DNA of 11,435 bases from an uncultured Collinsella sp. (GTDB lineage: Bacteria; Actinomycetota; Coriobacteriia; Coriobacteriales; Coriobacteriaceae), in NCBI GenBank assembly GCA_902495525.1, contig CABUXL010000052.1:1-11435 (forward strand), in the 5' to 3' direction. Positions within the stretch are counted from its first letter, which is position 1; the number at the start of each line of letters is the position of its first letter. The notes under the pieces are model-generated. The model was not told the DNA's origin and did no database searches. It saw only the letters and a list, made by a program, of their open reading frames with translations. The position numbers were made by a program, and so were the translations under genes. Of the stretch, positions 6,314 to 11,434 are shown piece after piece.

Positions 6314-7252
6314 ATGCTGTTGTCCGGTATCATCGCTGCTCTTACGAGCTTTCTACTTCCCATCATCATTTTGTTGCTGCTGCTCCCCAACGCCTGCTAC
6401 GTCGTTGAACAGCAGCATGCCGTGATCATCGAGCGTCTGGGCAAGTTTAACCGCATCGTCAACGCGGGCTTCCACATGAAGGTGCCCGTGATCGACCGCA
6501 AGGCCGCCACGGTGAGTCTGCGAACCATGAAAAACGGTTTTGGCATCGACGTTAAGACCCAGGACAACGTGACCATCGGCCTTGAGGTCTCTGCTCAGTA
6601 CCACGTGAGCTATGACATGGGCGCCGGCCCGGCAGATTCGGGCATCTACAAGAGCTACTATATGCTGCAGGAGCCCGTCGACCAGATGCGTGACTTCATC
6701 ACCGACGCCCTGCGCTCTTCGATTCCCGTCTACACACTCGATGAGGTCTTTGCCAAGAAGGACGACATCGCCAAGGATGTCAACGCTACCGTTTCCGAGC
6801 AGATGGCCGCCTACGGCTTCACCCTCGTGTCGACGCTCATCACCAAAATCGCACTGCCGACCGAGGTTGAGAACTCCATGAACGACATCAACGCCGCCCA
6901 GCGCAAGCGCGCTGCGGCACAGGAGCTCGCTGAGGCAGACCGCATCAAGCGCGTCACCGAGGCGACCGCCGAGGCTGAGGCTATGGAAAAGGCGGGCGAG
7001 GGCATCGCCAACCAGCGCAAGGCCATCGCGCTGGGTATCAAAGATTCGCTCGAGATCATCCAGGAGACGGGTGTCGGCAATGACGAGGCCAACCAACTGT
7101 TCATGTTTACGCAGTGGTCCGAGATGATGACGGAGTTCGCTCGCACGGGTAAAACCTCGACGGTCGTGCTGCCGAGCGACTTTTCGCAGTCGGCCTCGAT
7201 GTTCGAGCAGATGCTGGCCGCCGGCAAAGTTCAAAACGATTCGAAGGAGTAG
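6314..7252 (+). CDS. SPFH/band-7 domain membrane protein (stomatin/QmcA-like)
   Basis: This 312-residue protein has one N-terminal membrane helix (about residues 4-25, including a run of leucines) followed by an SPFH domain (about 30-185): VVEQQHAVIIERLGKFNR, AGFHMKVPVID, KTQDNVTIGLEVSAQYHV, then a DFITDALRSSIP-VYTLDEVFAKKDDI region. A helical, alanine/glutamate-rich stretch (about 186-245, AAQRKRAAAQELAEADRIKR) should form the coiled coil by which SPFH proteins assemble into membrane rings. Relatives scaffold membrane microdomains or regulate membrane proteases; no NfeD partner is adjacent, so the role here is open. ATG 6314 is chosen because GGAG (6305-6308) precedes it and the membrane helix follows at once; the in-frame ATG at 6293 has no RBS. 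rlmH follows with a 6-bp gap. Confidence 0.9.
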   Translation: MLLSGIIAALTSFLLPIIILLLLLPNACYVVEQQHAVIIERLGKFNRIVNAGFHMKVPVIDRKAATVSLRTMKNGFGIDVKTQDNVTIGLEVSAQYHVSYDMGAGPADSGIYKSYYMLQEPVDQMRDFITDALRSSIPVYTLDEVFAKKDDIAKDVNATVSEQMAAYGFTLVSTLITKIALPTEVENSMNDINAAQRKRAAAQELAEADRIKRVTEATAEAEAMEKAGEGIANQRKAIALGIKDSLEIIQETGVGNDEANQLFMFTQWSEMMTEFARTGKTSTVVLPSDFSQSASMFEQMLAAGKVQNDSKE

Positions 7253-7258
7253 ACGCGC

Positions 7259-7729
7259 GTGAAATACACCGTCGTTTGCGTCGGTAAGCTCAAGGAGCGC
7301 TTTTGGAAGGACGCGTGCGCTGAGTACGCCAAGCGCCTAGGTGCCTATGCCAAGGTTGATATCCGCGAGGTGGCCGATATCGACCCGGCTAAGGCGGGCG
7401 GCGTGGATGCCGCGCGCGACAAGGAGGGGGCGGCGATTCTTGCTGCCTTGCCGTCTCGAGCGCATGTGATCCTGCTGGCCATTGAGGGCAAAGAGCGCTC
7501 GAGCGAGGAGTTTTCGGCGCGGCTCGATGATCTTATGCTGCGTGGTAACAGCGACATCGCCTTTGTGATTGGCGGATCGGACGGCGTGAGCGATGACGTG
7601 CGCGCCCGCGCCGACGAGATGCTCAGCTTTGGACGCATTACCTTGCCGCATAACCTGGCGCGCGTGGTGCTGCTGGAGCAAATCTACCGCGCCTGCAAGA
7701 TCAGTCGTGGCGAGCCGTATCACAAATAG
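7259..7729 (+). CDS. rlmH: 23S rRNA (pseudouridine(1915)-N3)-methyltransferase RlmH
   Basis: RlmH is a small SPOUT-class enzyme, active as a dimer, that methylates pseudouridine 1915 in helix 69 of 23S rRNA on assembled 70S ribosomes. The 156 residues have the usual length and the family's end motifs: FVIGGSDGVSDDV (102-114), PHNLARVVLLEQIYRA (130-145) and RGEPYHK at the very C terminus (150-156), which form the knotted SAM site. Translation begins at GTG 7259: the protein then opens MKYTVVCVGKLKE, matching the family N terminus. The RBS AAGGAG (7244-7249) lies in the last codons of the SPFH gene, so translation is probably coupled to it. No clear terminator follows; only a weak ACGAAA/TTTCGT pairing (7739-7770) is visible before proC. 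Confidence 0.96.
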   Translation: MKYTVVCVGKLKERFWKDACAEYAKRLGAYAKVDIREVADIDPAKAGGVDAARDKEGAAILAALPSRAHVILLAIEGKERSSEEFSARLDDLMLRGNSDIAFVIGGSDGVSDDVRARADEMLSFGRITLPHNLARVVLLEQIYRACKISRGEPYHK

Positions 7730-7802
7730 GTCGGCAATACGAAACAATGGCGTGGGACAATACCTTTCGTTTTGAGGAATGTGTCTGGAAGGACTATGAG
7801 AT

Positions 7803-8573
7803 ATGAAGATTGGATTTGTCGGTTTTGGCAATATGGCGAGCGCTATGGCCGATGGCTGGATCGCTGCCGGTGTAGCTGTGAGCGACATGTGCGCCTGCGC
7901 GGGTCGCTACGACGCACTGGTTGAGCGCTGCGAGGCGCGCGGCATGGTCGCCTGTCACGATGCCGCCGAGGTTGTCGCCGCATCCGATATCGTGGTCGCT
8001 GCGGTCAAACCGTACATGATCGAGAAGGTATTCGCCCCGCTCAAGGACATTCTTGCCGACAAGGTCGTTCTGTCGGTTGCCTGGACTTGGGACAGTGCCA
8101 AGTGGGAGCAGGTCCTGCCGGGCGTCGCGCACATCTCGACGGTGCCCAACACACCGGTTTCGGTGGGCGAGGGCGTCATCGCCTGCGAGAAGGCTTCCAC
8201 GCTTAGTGATGAGCAGAGCGCAGTGGTGCTTGATCTGCTTGGCAAGCTCGGTGCGGTGGTCGAGCTCGATACGAGCCTGCTGTTTGTGGGCGGCACGGTG
8301 GGTGGTTGCGCTCCGGCATTTGTCGCCATGGCAATCGAGGCCCTGGGCGATGCAGCGGTCAAGCACGGTATCCCGCGTGCCGATGCCTATCGCATTGTGA
8401 GCCAGATGGTGCTGGGTACGGCAAAGCTGCAGCTTGCAACTGGCCAGCATCCTGCGGCGATGAAGGATGCCGTATGCTCGCCCGGTGGTGCCACCATCAA
8501 GGGCGTCGTTGCGCTCGAGGACGCCGGCATGCGCAGTGCCCTGGTCAAGGCAATCGACGCAACTCTCCAGTAA
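7803..8573 (+). CDS. proC: Pyrroline-5-carboxylate reductase
   Basis: ProC reduces 1-pyrroline-5-carboxylate to L-proline with NAD(P)H, the last step of proline synthesis. The 256 residues show the Rossmann loop IGFVGFGNMASAM (3-15), VAAVKP (65-70), a VPNTPVSVGEG core (114-124) and the C-terminal dimerisation domain with AMAIEALGDAAVKHGIPRA (175-193), VLGTAKL (203-209) and DAVCSPGGATIKGV (222-235). Two normally conserved spots differ: SIAAGV after strand beta-E reads SVAWTWD (91-97), and GSGPAF reads GCAPAF (168-173). This makes it a divergent ProC, though the fold and nucleotide site look intact. GGAAGGA (7787-7793) lies 9 nt before the ATG. The stop codon directly abuts an inverted-repeat/terminator element. 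Confidence 0.93.
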   Translation: MKIGFVGFGNMASAMADGWIAAGVAVSDMCACAGRYDALVERCEARGMVACHDAAEVVAASDIVVAAVKPYMIEKVFAPLKDILADKVVLSVAWTWDSAKWEQVLPGVAHISTVPNTPVSVGEGVIACEKASTLSDEQSAVVLDLLGKLGAVVELDTSLLFVGGTVGGCAPAFVAMAIEALGDAAVKHGIPRADAYRIVSQMVLGTAKLQLATGQHPAAMKDAVCSPGGATIKGVVALEDAGMRSALVKAIDATLQ

Positions 8574-8732
8574 AACCTGCCATTTAGGGACAGGTTTATT
8601 TTGGCAGGTTTTTCCTGCGGTTTTGTCGTATGTGCGAAAAGCGCCCCGCAACTGGCTCAATTCCAGTTGCGGGGCGCTTGCGTTTGCCCAGATAAAACCG
8701 ACCAAAATAAACCTGTCCCTTTTTGGCAGGTT
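8574..8732. repeat. Inverted-repeat element between convergent genes
   Basis: Two 37-nt arms, 8574-8610 and 8696-8732, match as inverted repeats at 32 of 37 positions, including an identical GGGACAGGTTTATTTTGG core. The left arm itself begins AACCTGCC and ends GGCAGGTT, so it can fold alone. The arms flank a strong 17-bp hairpin (8639-8679). The element starts directly after the proC stop codon, and its last two bases belong to the stop codon of the convergent small gene. The GGGACAG core is reminiscent of ends mobilised by IS200-like/REP-associated (Y1) transposases; that link is inference. No transposase gene is in the window. Confidence 0.75.
8639..8679. terminator. Bidirectional terminator hairpin between proC and the small minus-strand gene
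   Basis: A perfect 17-bp stem AAGCGCCCCGCAACTGG (8639-8655) pairs with 8663-8679 around a 7-nt loop CTCAATT. On the minus strand it is followed by TTTT and fits a terminator of the small gene at 8731-8904. On the plus strand the T tract is weak (TTGCGTTTG), but the stem is strong enough to act for proC too. Confidence 0.8.
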
Positions 8733-8904
8733 AGTCCCAGAAGCTGTCTTCCTCATCCTCGGACTTGGGTCCGCGGTCGACGTACATCTTATGGGTACGC
8801 TTCTCCATTACAAAGGCAAGAATCGCAAATAACAGGATGCCGCCGGCGAAAAGGATGGCAAAACCGGTGCGGGTGCCAAACAAAAAGGAAAAAACTGCGT
8901 CCAT
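8731..8904 (-). CDS. Small single-pass membrane protein, 57 residues, unknown function
   Basis: Read on the minus strand, ATG at 8904 opens a 57-residue protein that ends at TAA (8731-8733). It starts MDAVFSFLFGTRTG, has one hydrophobic helix at about residues 14-33 (GFAILFAGGILLFAILAFVM), then a basic stretch (EKRTHKMYVDRGPK, 34-47) and an acidic tail ending KSEDEEDSFWD. By the positive-inside rule the tail should be cytoplasmic. The call rests on a good RBS AAGAAGG (plus-strand 8911-8917, 6 nt before the ATG), a coherent membrane-protein composition, a divergent promoter region with serS, and a terminator hairpin downstream. I do not recognise the family. Position between proC and serS on the opposite strand gives no functional clue. 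Confidence 0.75.
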   Translation of the reverse strand: MDAVFSFLFGTRTGFAILFAGGILLFAILAFVMEKRTHKMYVDRGPKSEDEEDSFWD

Positions 8905-8928
8905 TGGGTGCCTTCTTGCGTAGTTGAG

Positions 8929-8986
8929 TTGGGTCGTAAACGCTCATAAGTATATACTTGCCCATACATGTACAAGGTTGCAACCT
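8929..8986. promoter_or_regulatory. Divergent, overlapping promoters and three palindromes between the small gene and serS
   Basis: Toward serS: TTGGGT (8929-8934), 18-bp spacer, TATACT (8953-8958). Toward the minus-strand small gene: TATACT (plus coordinates 8949-8954) with CTTGTA or TTGTAC (8970-8976) 15-16 bp upstream. Both -10 hexamers lie in one perfect 12-bp palindrome AAGTATATACTT (8948-8959). Two more perfect palindromes follow at once: TACATGTA (8965-8972) and AGGTTGCAACCT (8975-8986). The promoters overlap, so polymerase could probably occupy only one at a time. The palindromes are candidate operators; no matching regulator is recognised. The serS RBS GGAGG is at 9006-9010. Confidence 0.6.
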
Positions 8987-9015
8987 AAATGGAATGTATA
9001 TCGCCGGAGGATCTA

Positions 9016-10299
9016 ATGCTTGATATCAAGTTTGTTCGCGAGAACCCCGATGCCATCGATGTCGCCATGGCTAACCGCCAGACGTCTTGGGATCGCGAGA
9101 AGTTCTTTGAGCTCGACGACGAGCGCCGTGCCGTCATCACCGAGGTCGAGGAGCTCCAGGCTACGCGCAATGCCGAGTCCAAGAAGATCGGCGCCCTGAT
9201 GAAGGAGGGCAAGAAGGACGAGGCCGAGGCCGCCAAGGAGGCCGTGCGCGCCGTCAACGAGAAGATTGACGGTCTGGCCGAGCGCCGCACCGCTCTCGAG
9301 CAGGAGCAGTACGGCTTCATGGCTCACCTGCCCAACATTCCGTGCGATGCCACCCCGTACGGTAAGGACGAGGACGAGAACATCGAGCGTCGCCGCTGGG
9401 GCACCCCGCGCGAGTTCGACTTCGACTTTAAGCCGCACTGGGATCTGGGCACCGATCTGGACATCCTCGACTTCGAGCGTGGCAACAAGCTCTCCGGCAG
9501 CCGCTTTACCGTTCTCGGTGGCGCCGGCGCCCGCCTGGAGCGCGCCCTCATCAACTTCTTCCTCGATACGCACACCAGCCGTGGTTTTAAGGAGTGGTGG
9601 CCGCCCATCGTCGTCAAGCGTCAGACCATGTTTGGCACGGGTCAGCTGCCCAAGTTCGAGGACGACGCCTATCACGTCTCGGGTGACAACTTCCTGATCC
9701 CCACCGCCGAGGTCGTGCTCACCAACCTGCACGCCGGCGAGGTCCTCGATGCCGACACCCTGCCGCGCCGCTACACCGCCTTCACCCCCTGCTTCCGTGA
9801 GGAGGCCGGTTCCGCCGGCCGCGACACCCGCGGCATCATCCGTCAGCACGAGTTCGACAAGGTCGAGATGGTCAAGTTCGCTAAACCGGAGGAGTCCGAC
9901 GAGGAGCTCGAGAGCATGACCGCCGAGGCCGAGTACCTGCTGCAGCAGCTGGGCCTTCCGTATCGCGTGATTAGCCTGTGCACCGGCGACTTGGGCTTCT
10001 CTGCCCGTCAGACCTACGACGTCGAGGTCTGGCTGCCGAGCTACAACGCCTACAAGGAGATCAGCTCCTGCTCCAACTGCGGTGACTTCCAGGCTCGCCG
10101 CGCCAACATCAAGTATCGCGACCCCGAGAACTTCAAGGGTTCGCGCTACCTGCACACTCTCAACGGTTCCGGCCTGCCGGCCGGCCGCACCATGGCCGCC
10201 ATTCTGGAGAACTACCAGAACGCCGACGGCACCATCACGATTCCTGAGGTTCTGCGTCCTTACATGGGCGGTCTCGAGAAGATCGAGCCGGTCGCGTAA
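9016..10299 (+). CDS. serS: Seryl-tRNA synthetase
   Basis: SerRS is a homodimeric class II enzyme charging tRNA-Ser (and tRNA-Sec where present) with serine. The 427 residues match the bacterial length. The N-terminal arm (about 27-100, rich in E, K and A) is the long antiparallel coiled coil that reaches the tRNA-Ser variable arm. Catalytic-domain marks are PTAEVVLTNLH (229-239), motif 2 FREEAGSAGRDTRGIIRQHEF (260-280, adjacent to DKVEMV) and motif 3 LNGSGLPAGRTMAAILENYQ (382-401); SCSNCGDFQARR (351-362) is also typical. ATG 9016 is preferred over the in-frame ATG at 8989 because GGAGG (9006-9010) precedes it and SerRS proteins begin MLDIK-RENP. It has its own promoter region, shared with a divergent small gene, and a terminator right after, so it is probably monocistronic. 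No T-box leader is visible. Confidence 0.98.
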   Translation: MLDIKFVRENPDAIDVAMANRQTSWDREKFFELDDERRAVITEVEELQATRNAESKKIGALMKEGKKDEAEAAKEAVRAVNEKIDGLAERRTALEQEQYGFMAHLPNIPCDATPYGKDEDENIERRRWGTPREFDFDFKPHWDLGTDLDILDFERGNKLSGSRFTVLGGAGARLERALINFFLDTHTSRGFKEWWPPIVVKRQTMFGTGQLPKFEDDAYHVSGDNFLIPTAEVVLTNLHAGEVLDADTLPRRYTAFTPCFREEAGSAGRDTRGIIRQHEFDKVEMVKFAKPEESDEELESMTAEAEYLLQQLGLPYRVISLCTGDLGFSARQTYDVEVWLPSYNAYKEISSCSNCGDFQARRANIKYRDPENFKGSRYLHTLNGSGLPAGRTMAAILENYQNADGTITIPEVLRPYMGGLEKIEPVA

Positions 10300-10322
10300 C
10301 TTGGCTGCATAGGGGATATGCA

Positions 10323-10350
10323 AGGGCGCTCCTTCGGGGGCGCCCTATTT
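10323..10350 (+). terminator. Terminator of serS
   Basis: AGGGCGCTCC (10323-10332) pairs with GGGGCGCCCT (10337-10346), 10 bp with one U-G wobble, around a stable UUCG tetraloop. ATTTCG follows; the T tract is short but the hairpin is strong. Confidence 0.85.
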
Positions 10351-10399
10351 CGTGCGCAGGTCCATACCATGCTGTGCGGACAGCTCAATAGAAAACACA

Positions 10400-10439
10400 C
10401 GAACAACTGTTCTGTATACAGCCATCTACCTGCTATGCT
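10400..10439 (+). promoter_or_regulatory. LexA-like SOS box and extended -10 promoter of the unknown gene
   Basis: CGAACAACTGTTCT (10400-10413) fits the Gram-positive/actinobacterial LexA box CGAAC-N4-GTTCG at all but the last base. An overlapping palindrome CTGTATACAG lies at 10412-10421. The -10 is extended, TGC-TATGCT (10431-10439); a possible -35 TTCTGT (10410-10415, 18-bp spacer) overlaps the box, so a bound repressor would block polymerase. The promoter leads into the gene at 10473. The site is seen; SOS control is inference. Confidence 0.55.
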
Positions 10440-10472
10440 TTTGCTAAATAAGAGCGAGAGAAAGGGGACGCG

Positions 10473-10850
10473 ATGGAGCTGTTTGATGATCGGGTGGTTT
10501 TGTTTGAGAGCGACGAGGGCGGGGAGTACCTGCTTGTAACGTGTGAGCCGTCTGGCATGGGCGGCCTGGTGGTTCGACAGACGAGCGAGGGACCGTTGAC
10601 GCAATGGTGCTACGAGGAGTCGCCGCATGTGGTCGAGACGTTTGTGGCGCACGAGGGGCTTGTGGCGCTGGAGCACTTCTATGGAGTTGGGACTTCCAAC
10701 CAGGTCGCGCGCATGCTGAGCATCTCGTTTGCCGATTATGATTGTGCCCAGCGGGTGAGATCGCTCCTGAGGGAACTTGATGCTAAGTTTGACGTGATCG
10801 AAAAGCCAATCGATCGTACGGGGAACGGCGGTATATGCGGAGCAGCATGA
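10473..10850 (+). CDS. Uncharacterised 125-residue protein, possibly SOS-regulated
   Basis: I do not recognise this protein. It starts MELFDDRVVLFESDEGGEYLL, has a strand-rich first half with an acidic pI-type composition, then HEGLVALEHFYGVGTSNQVARMLSISFADYDCAQRVRSLLREL (about 66-102), which looks helical, and a glycine-rich end. No signal peptide, membrane helix, zinc knuckle or clear catalytic motif is visible; the two internal cysteine-containing spots (C24, C46) are not paired as in metal sites. AAAGGGG (10461-10467) lies 5 nt before the ATG, and an extended -10 with a LexA-like box lies upstream, so it is very likely a real, separately expressed gene. It ends 77 nt before the tRNA-Arg gene with no obvious terminator. 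Confidence 0.8.
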   Translation: MELFDDRVVLFESDEGGEYLLVTCEPSGMGGLVVRQTSEGPLTQWCYEESPHVVETFVAHEGLVALEHFYGVGTSNQVARMLSISFADYDCAQRVRSLLRELDAKFDVIEKPIDRTGNGGICGAA

Positions 10851-10886
10851 CAAAACTGCGTTCCACAAAAAAGTTTGAGATTGTGC

Positions 10887-10915
10887 TTGACTCCAATAAG
10901 CTAAAGTGGTTTTAT
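10887..10915 (+). promoter_or_regulatory. Promoter of the first tRNA-Arg
   Basis: TTGACT (10887-10892) and TTTTAT (10910-10915) are 17 bp apart; TTTATA one base on is an alternative. The -10 ends 12 nt before the tRNA, the same distance as at the second tRNA-Arg. Confidence 0.65.
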
Positions 10916-10927
10916 ATGTCTTGCGCT

Positions 10928-11004
10928 GCGGCGTTACCTCAGCTGGATAGAGGGTCTGACTACGAATCAGAACGTCATAGGTTCGAATCCTATACGCCGC
11001 ACCA
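10928..11004 (+). tRNA. tRNA-Arg (ACG), copy 1
   Basis: The acceptor stem is GCGGCGT (10928-10934) with ACGCCGC (10994-11000), followed by encoded ACCA. The anticodon arm is TCTGA-CTACGAA-TCAGA, with anticodon ACG at 10962-10964; A34 is normally deaminated to inosine to read CGU, CGC and CGA. The T arm is ATAGG-TTCGAAT-CCTAT. The length is 77 nt including CCA. It is identical to the second copy at the window end. Confidence 0.97.
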
Positions 11005-11090
11005 ATTGAAATTGAAAGCCTCCGGCGACGGGGGCTTTTCTTTTATGCCGCCACCGCATGGATTCGAACCTCGGTCGAGGCGCGGGCGTC
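10985..11090 (+). repeat. Duplicated tRNA-tail/terminator unit, copy 1
   Basis: This 106-bp stretch covers the last 20 nt of tRNA-Arg copy 1, the terminator and a flank ending GGCGCGGGCGTC. It recurs at 11176-11279 (104 bp) with a few substitutions and small length differences, including an identical 22-nt tRNA end plus AT. An inverted copy of the tRNA T arm, GGATTCGAACCT (11060-11071), lies near its right end. Confidence 0.8.
11015..11045 (+). terminator. Terminator of tRNA-Arg copy 1
   Basis: AAAGCCTCCG (11015-11024) pairs with CGGGGGCTTT (11029-11038), 10 bp with one U-G wobble, around a GCGA tetraloop, followed by TTCTTTT. Confidence 0.9.
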
Positions 11091-11175
11091 AAGAAAACGC
11101 GGAGCGTTTTTAGCCCGCGGGCGAGCGCGCCGGCAAGCGGGCGAAGCCGGTGCGGATCCGCGCAGCGGATGCGCG
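11091..11175. other. GC-rich, palindrome-dense spacer inside the tRNA-Arg region
   Basis: This segment separates the two duplicated units and has no counterpart after the second one. It holds AAAACGC-GGA-GCGTTTT followed by T (11094-11111, terminator-like), the palindromes GCCCGCGGGC (11113-11122) and GCGGATCCGC (11152-11161), and the hairpin ATCCGC-GCA-GCGGAT (11156-11170). No reading frame or tRNA is visible. It appears to have replaced the 5' part of a tRNA-Arg copy. Confidence 0.5.
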
Positions 11176-11195
11176 GAATCCTATACGCCGCACCA
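11176..11195 (+). pseudogene. Truncated tRNA-Arg, 3' end only
   Basis: Twenty bases from GAATCC to ACCA are identical to the 3' end of the flanking tRNA-Arg genes (T-arm 3' half, acceptor 3' strand and CCA), followed by the same terminator type. Everything 5' of the T loop is missing, so no tRNA can be made. It could be a remnant of a deleted gene copy or an attachment-site-like duplication. Confidence 0.75.
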
Positions 11196-11204
11196 ATCGA
11201 ACTT

Positions 11205-11234
11205 AAAGCCTCCGGCAACGGGGCTTTTCTTTTA
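11205..11234 (+). terminator. Terminator-like hairpin after the truncated tRNA-Arg
   Basis: AAAGCC-T-CCG pairs with CGGGGCTTT around a GCAA loop, with one bulged T, followed by TTCTTTT. It is a slightly decayed copy of the terminator at 11015-11045 and no longer serves an intact gene. Confidence 0.7.
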
Positions 11235-11316
11235 TGGCAACACCGCATGGATTCGAACCTCAGTCGAGGCGCGGGCGTCTTAATCAGCACTCCGTAAAAT
11301 TTTTCCAAATTGTCGC

Positions 11317-11345
11317 TTGACCCATCGAGGGGTCACGTGCATAAT
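11317..11345 (+). promoter_or_regulatory. Promoter of the second tRNA-Arg
   Basis: TTGACC (11317-11322) and CATAAT (11340-11345) are 17 bp apart, and the -10 ends 12 nt before the tRNA, exactly as at copy 1. Upstream bases TTGTCGCTTGACC also resemble TTGTGCTTGACT at copy 1, so the promoters share ancestry. Confidence 0.75.
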
Positions 11346-11357
11346 AATCCGTGCGTT

Positions 11358-11434
11358 GCGGCGTTACCTCAGCTGGATAGAGGGTCTGACTACGAATCAG
11401 AACGTCATAGGTTCGAATCCTATACGCCGCACCA
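11358..11434 (+). tRNA. tRNA-Arg (ACG), copy 2
   Basis: This 77-nt gene is identical to the copy at 10928-11004, with anticodon ACG at 11392-11394 and encoded CCA at the end (11432-11434). The window ends one base later, so its terminator is not seen. Confidence 0.97.

Larger units (their letters stand above)
11176..11279 (+). repeat. Duplicated tRNA-tail/terminator unit, copy 2
   Basis: This is the second copy of the unit at 10985-11090, with scattered differences (for example GGCAACACC for GCCGCCACC). It again contains the inverted T-arm sequence GGATTCGAACCT (11249-11260). After its end at GGGCGTC the sequence departs from copy 1 and leads into the promoter of the second tRNA-Arg. Confidence 0.8.

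Noticed and set aside
7730..7802. Terminator between rlmH and proC
   Set aside because: The only pairing (ACGAAA with TTTCGT) has a 20-nt loop and no proper stem, so read-through into proC cannot be excluded.
8467..8927. Plus-strand frames of 108-121 residues after proC
   Set aside because: They run through both arms of the inverted-repeat element and its 17-bp hairpin and lie opposite the better-supported 57-residue membrane protein.
8960..9015. T-box or other tRNA-sensing leader for serS
   Set aside because: The leader is only about 50 nt and has no T-box consensus (AGGGTGGNACCGCG) or specifier stem; the AGGTTGCAACCT palindrome only slightly resembles it.
9013..10323. 436-residue minus-strand reading frame opposite serS
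   Set aside because: The plus strand is an unmistakable SerRS; the antisense frame is low-complexity (V, L, G, A) and without domain signs.
10318..10539. 73-residue frame after serS
   Set aside because: It contains the serS terminator and overlaps the promoter and start of the 125-residue gene in another frame.
10835..11113. 92-residue frame overlapping tRNA-Arg copy 1
   Set aside because: It reads through an intact tRNA and its terminator.
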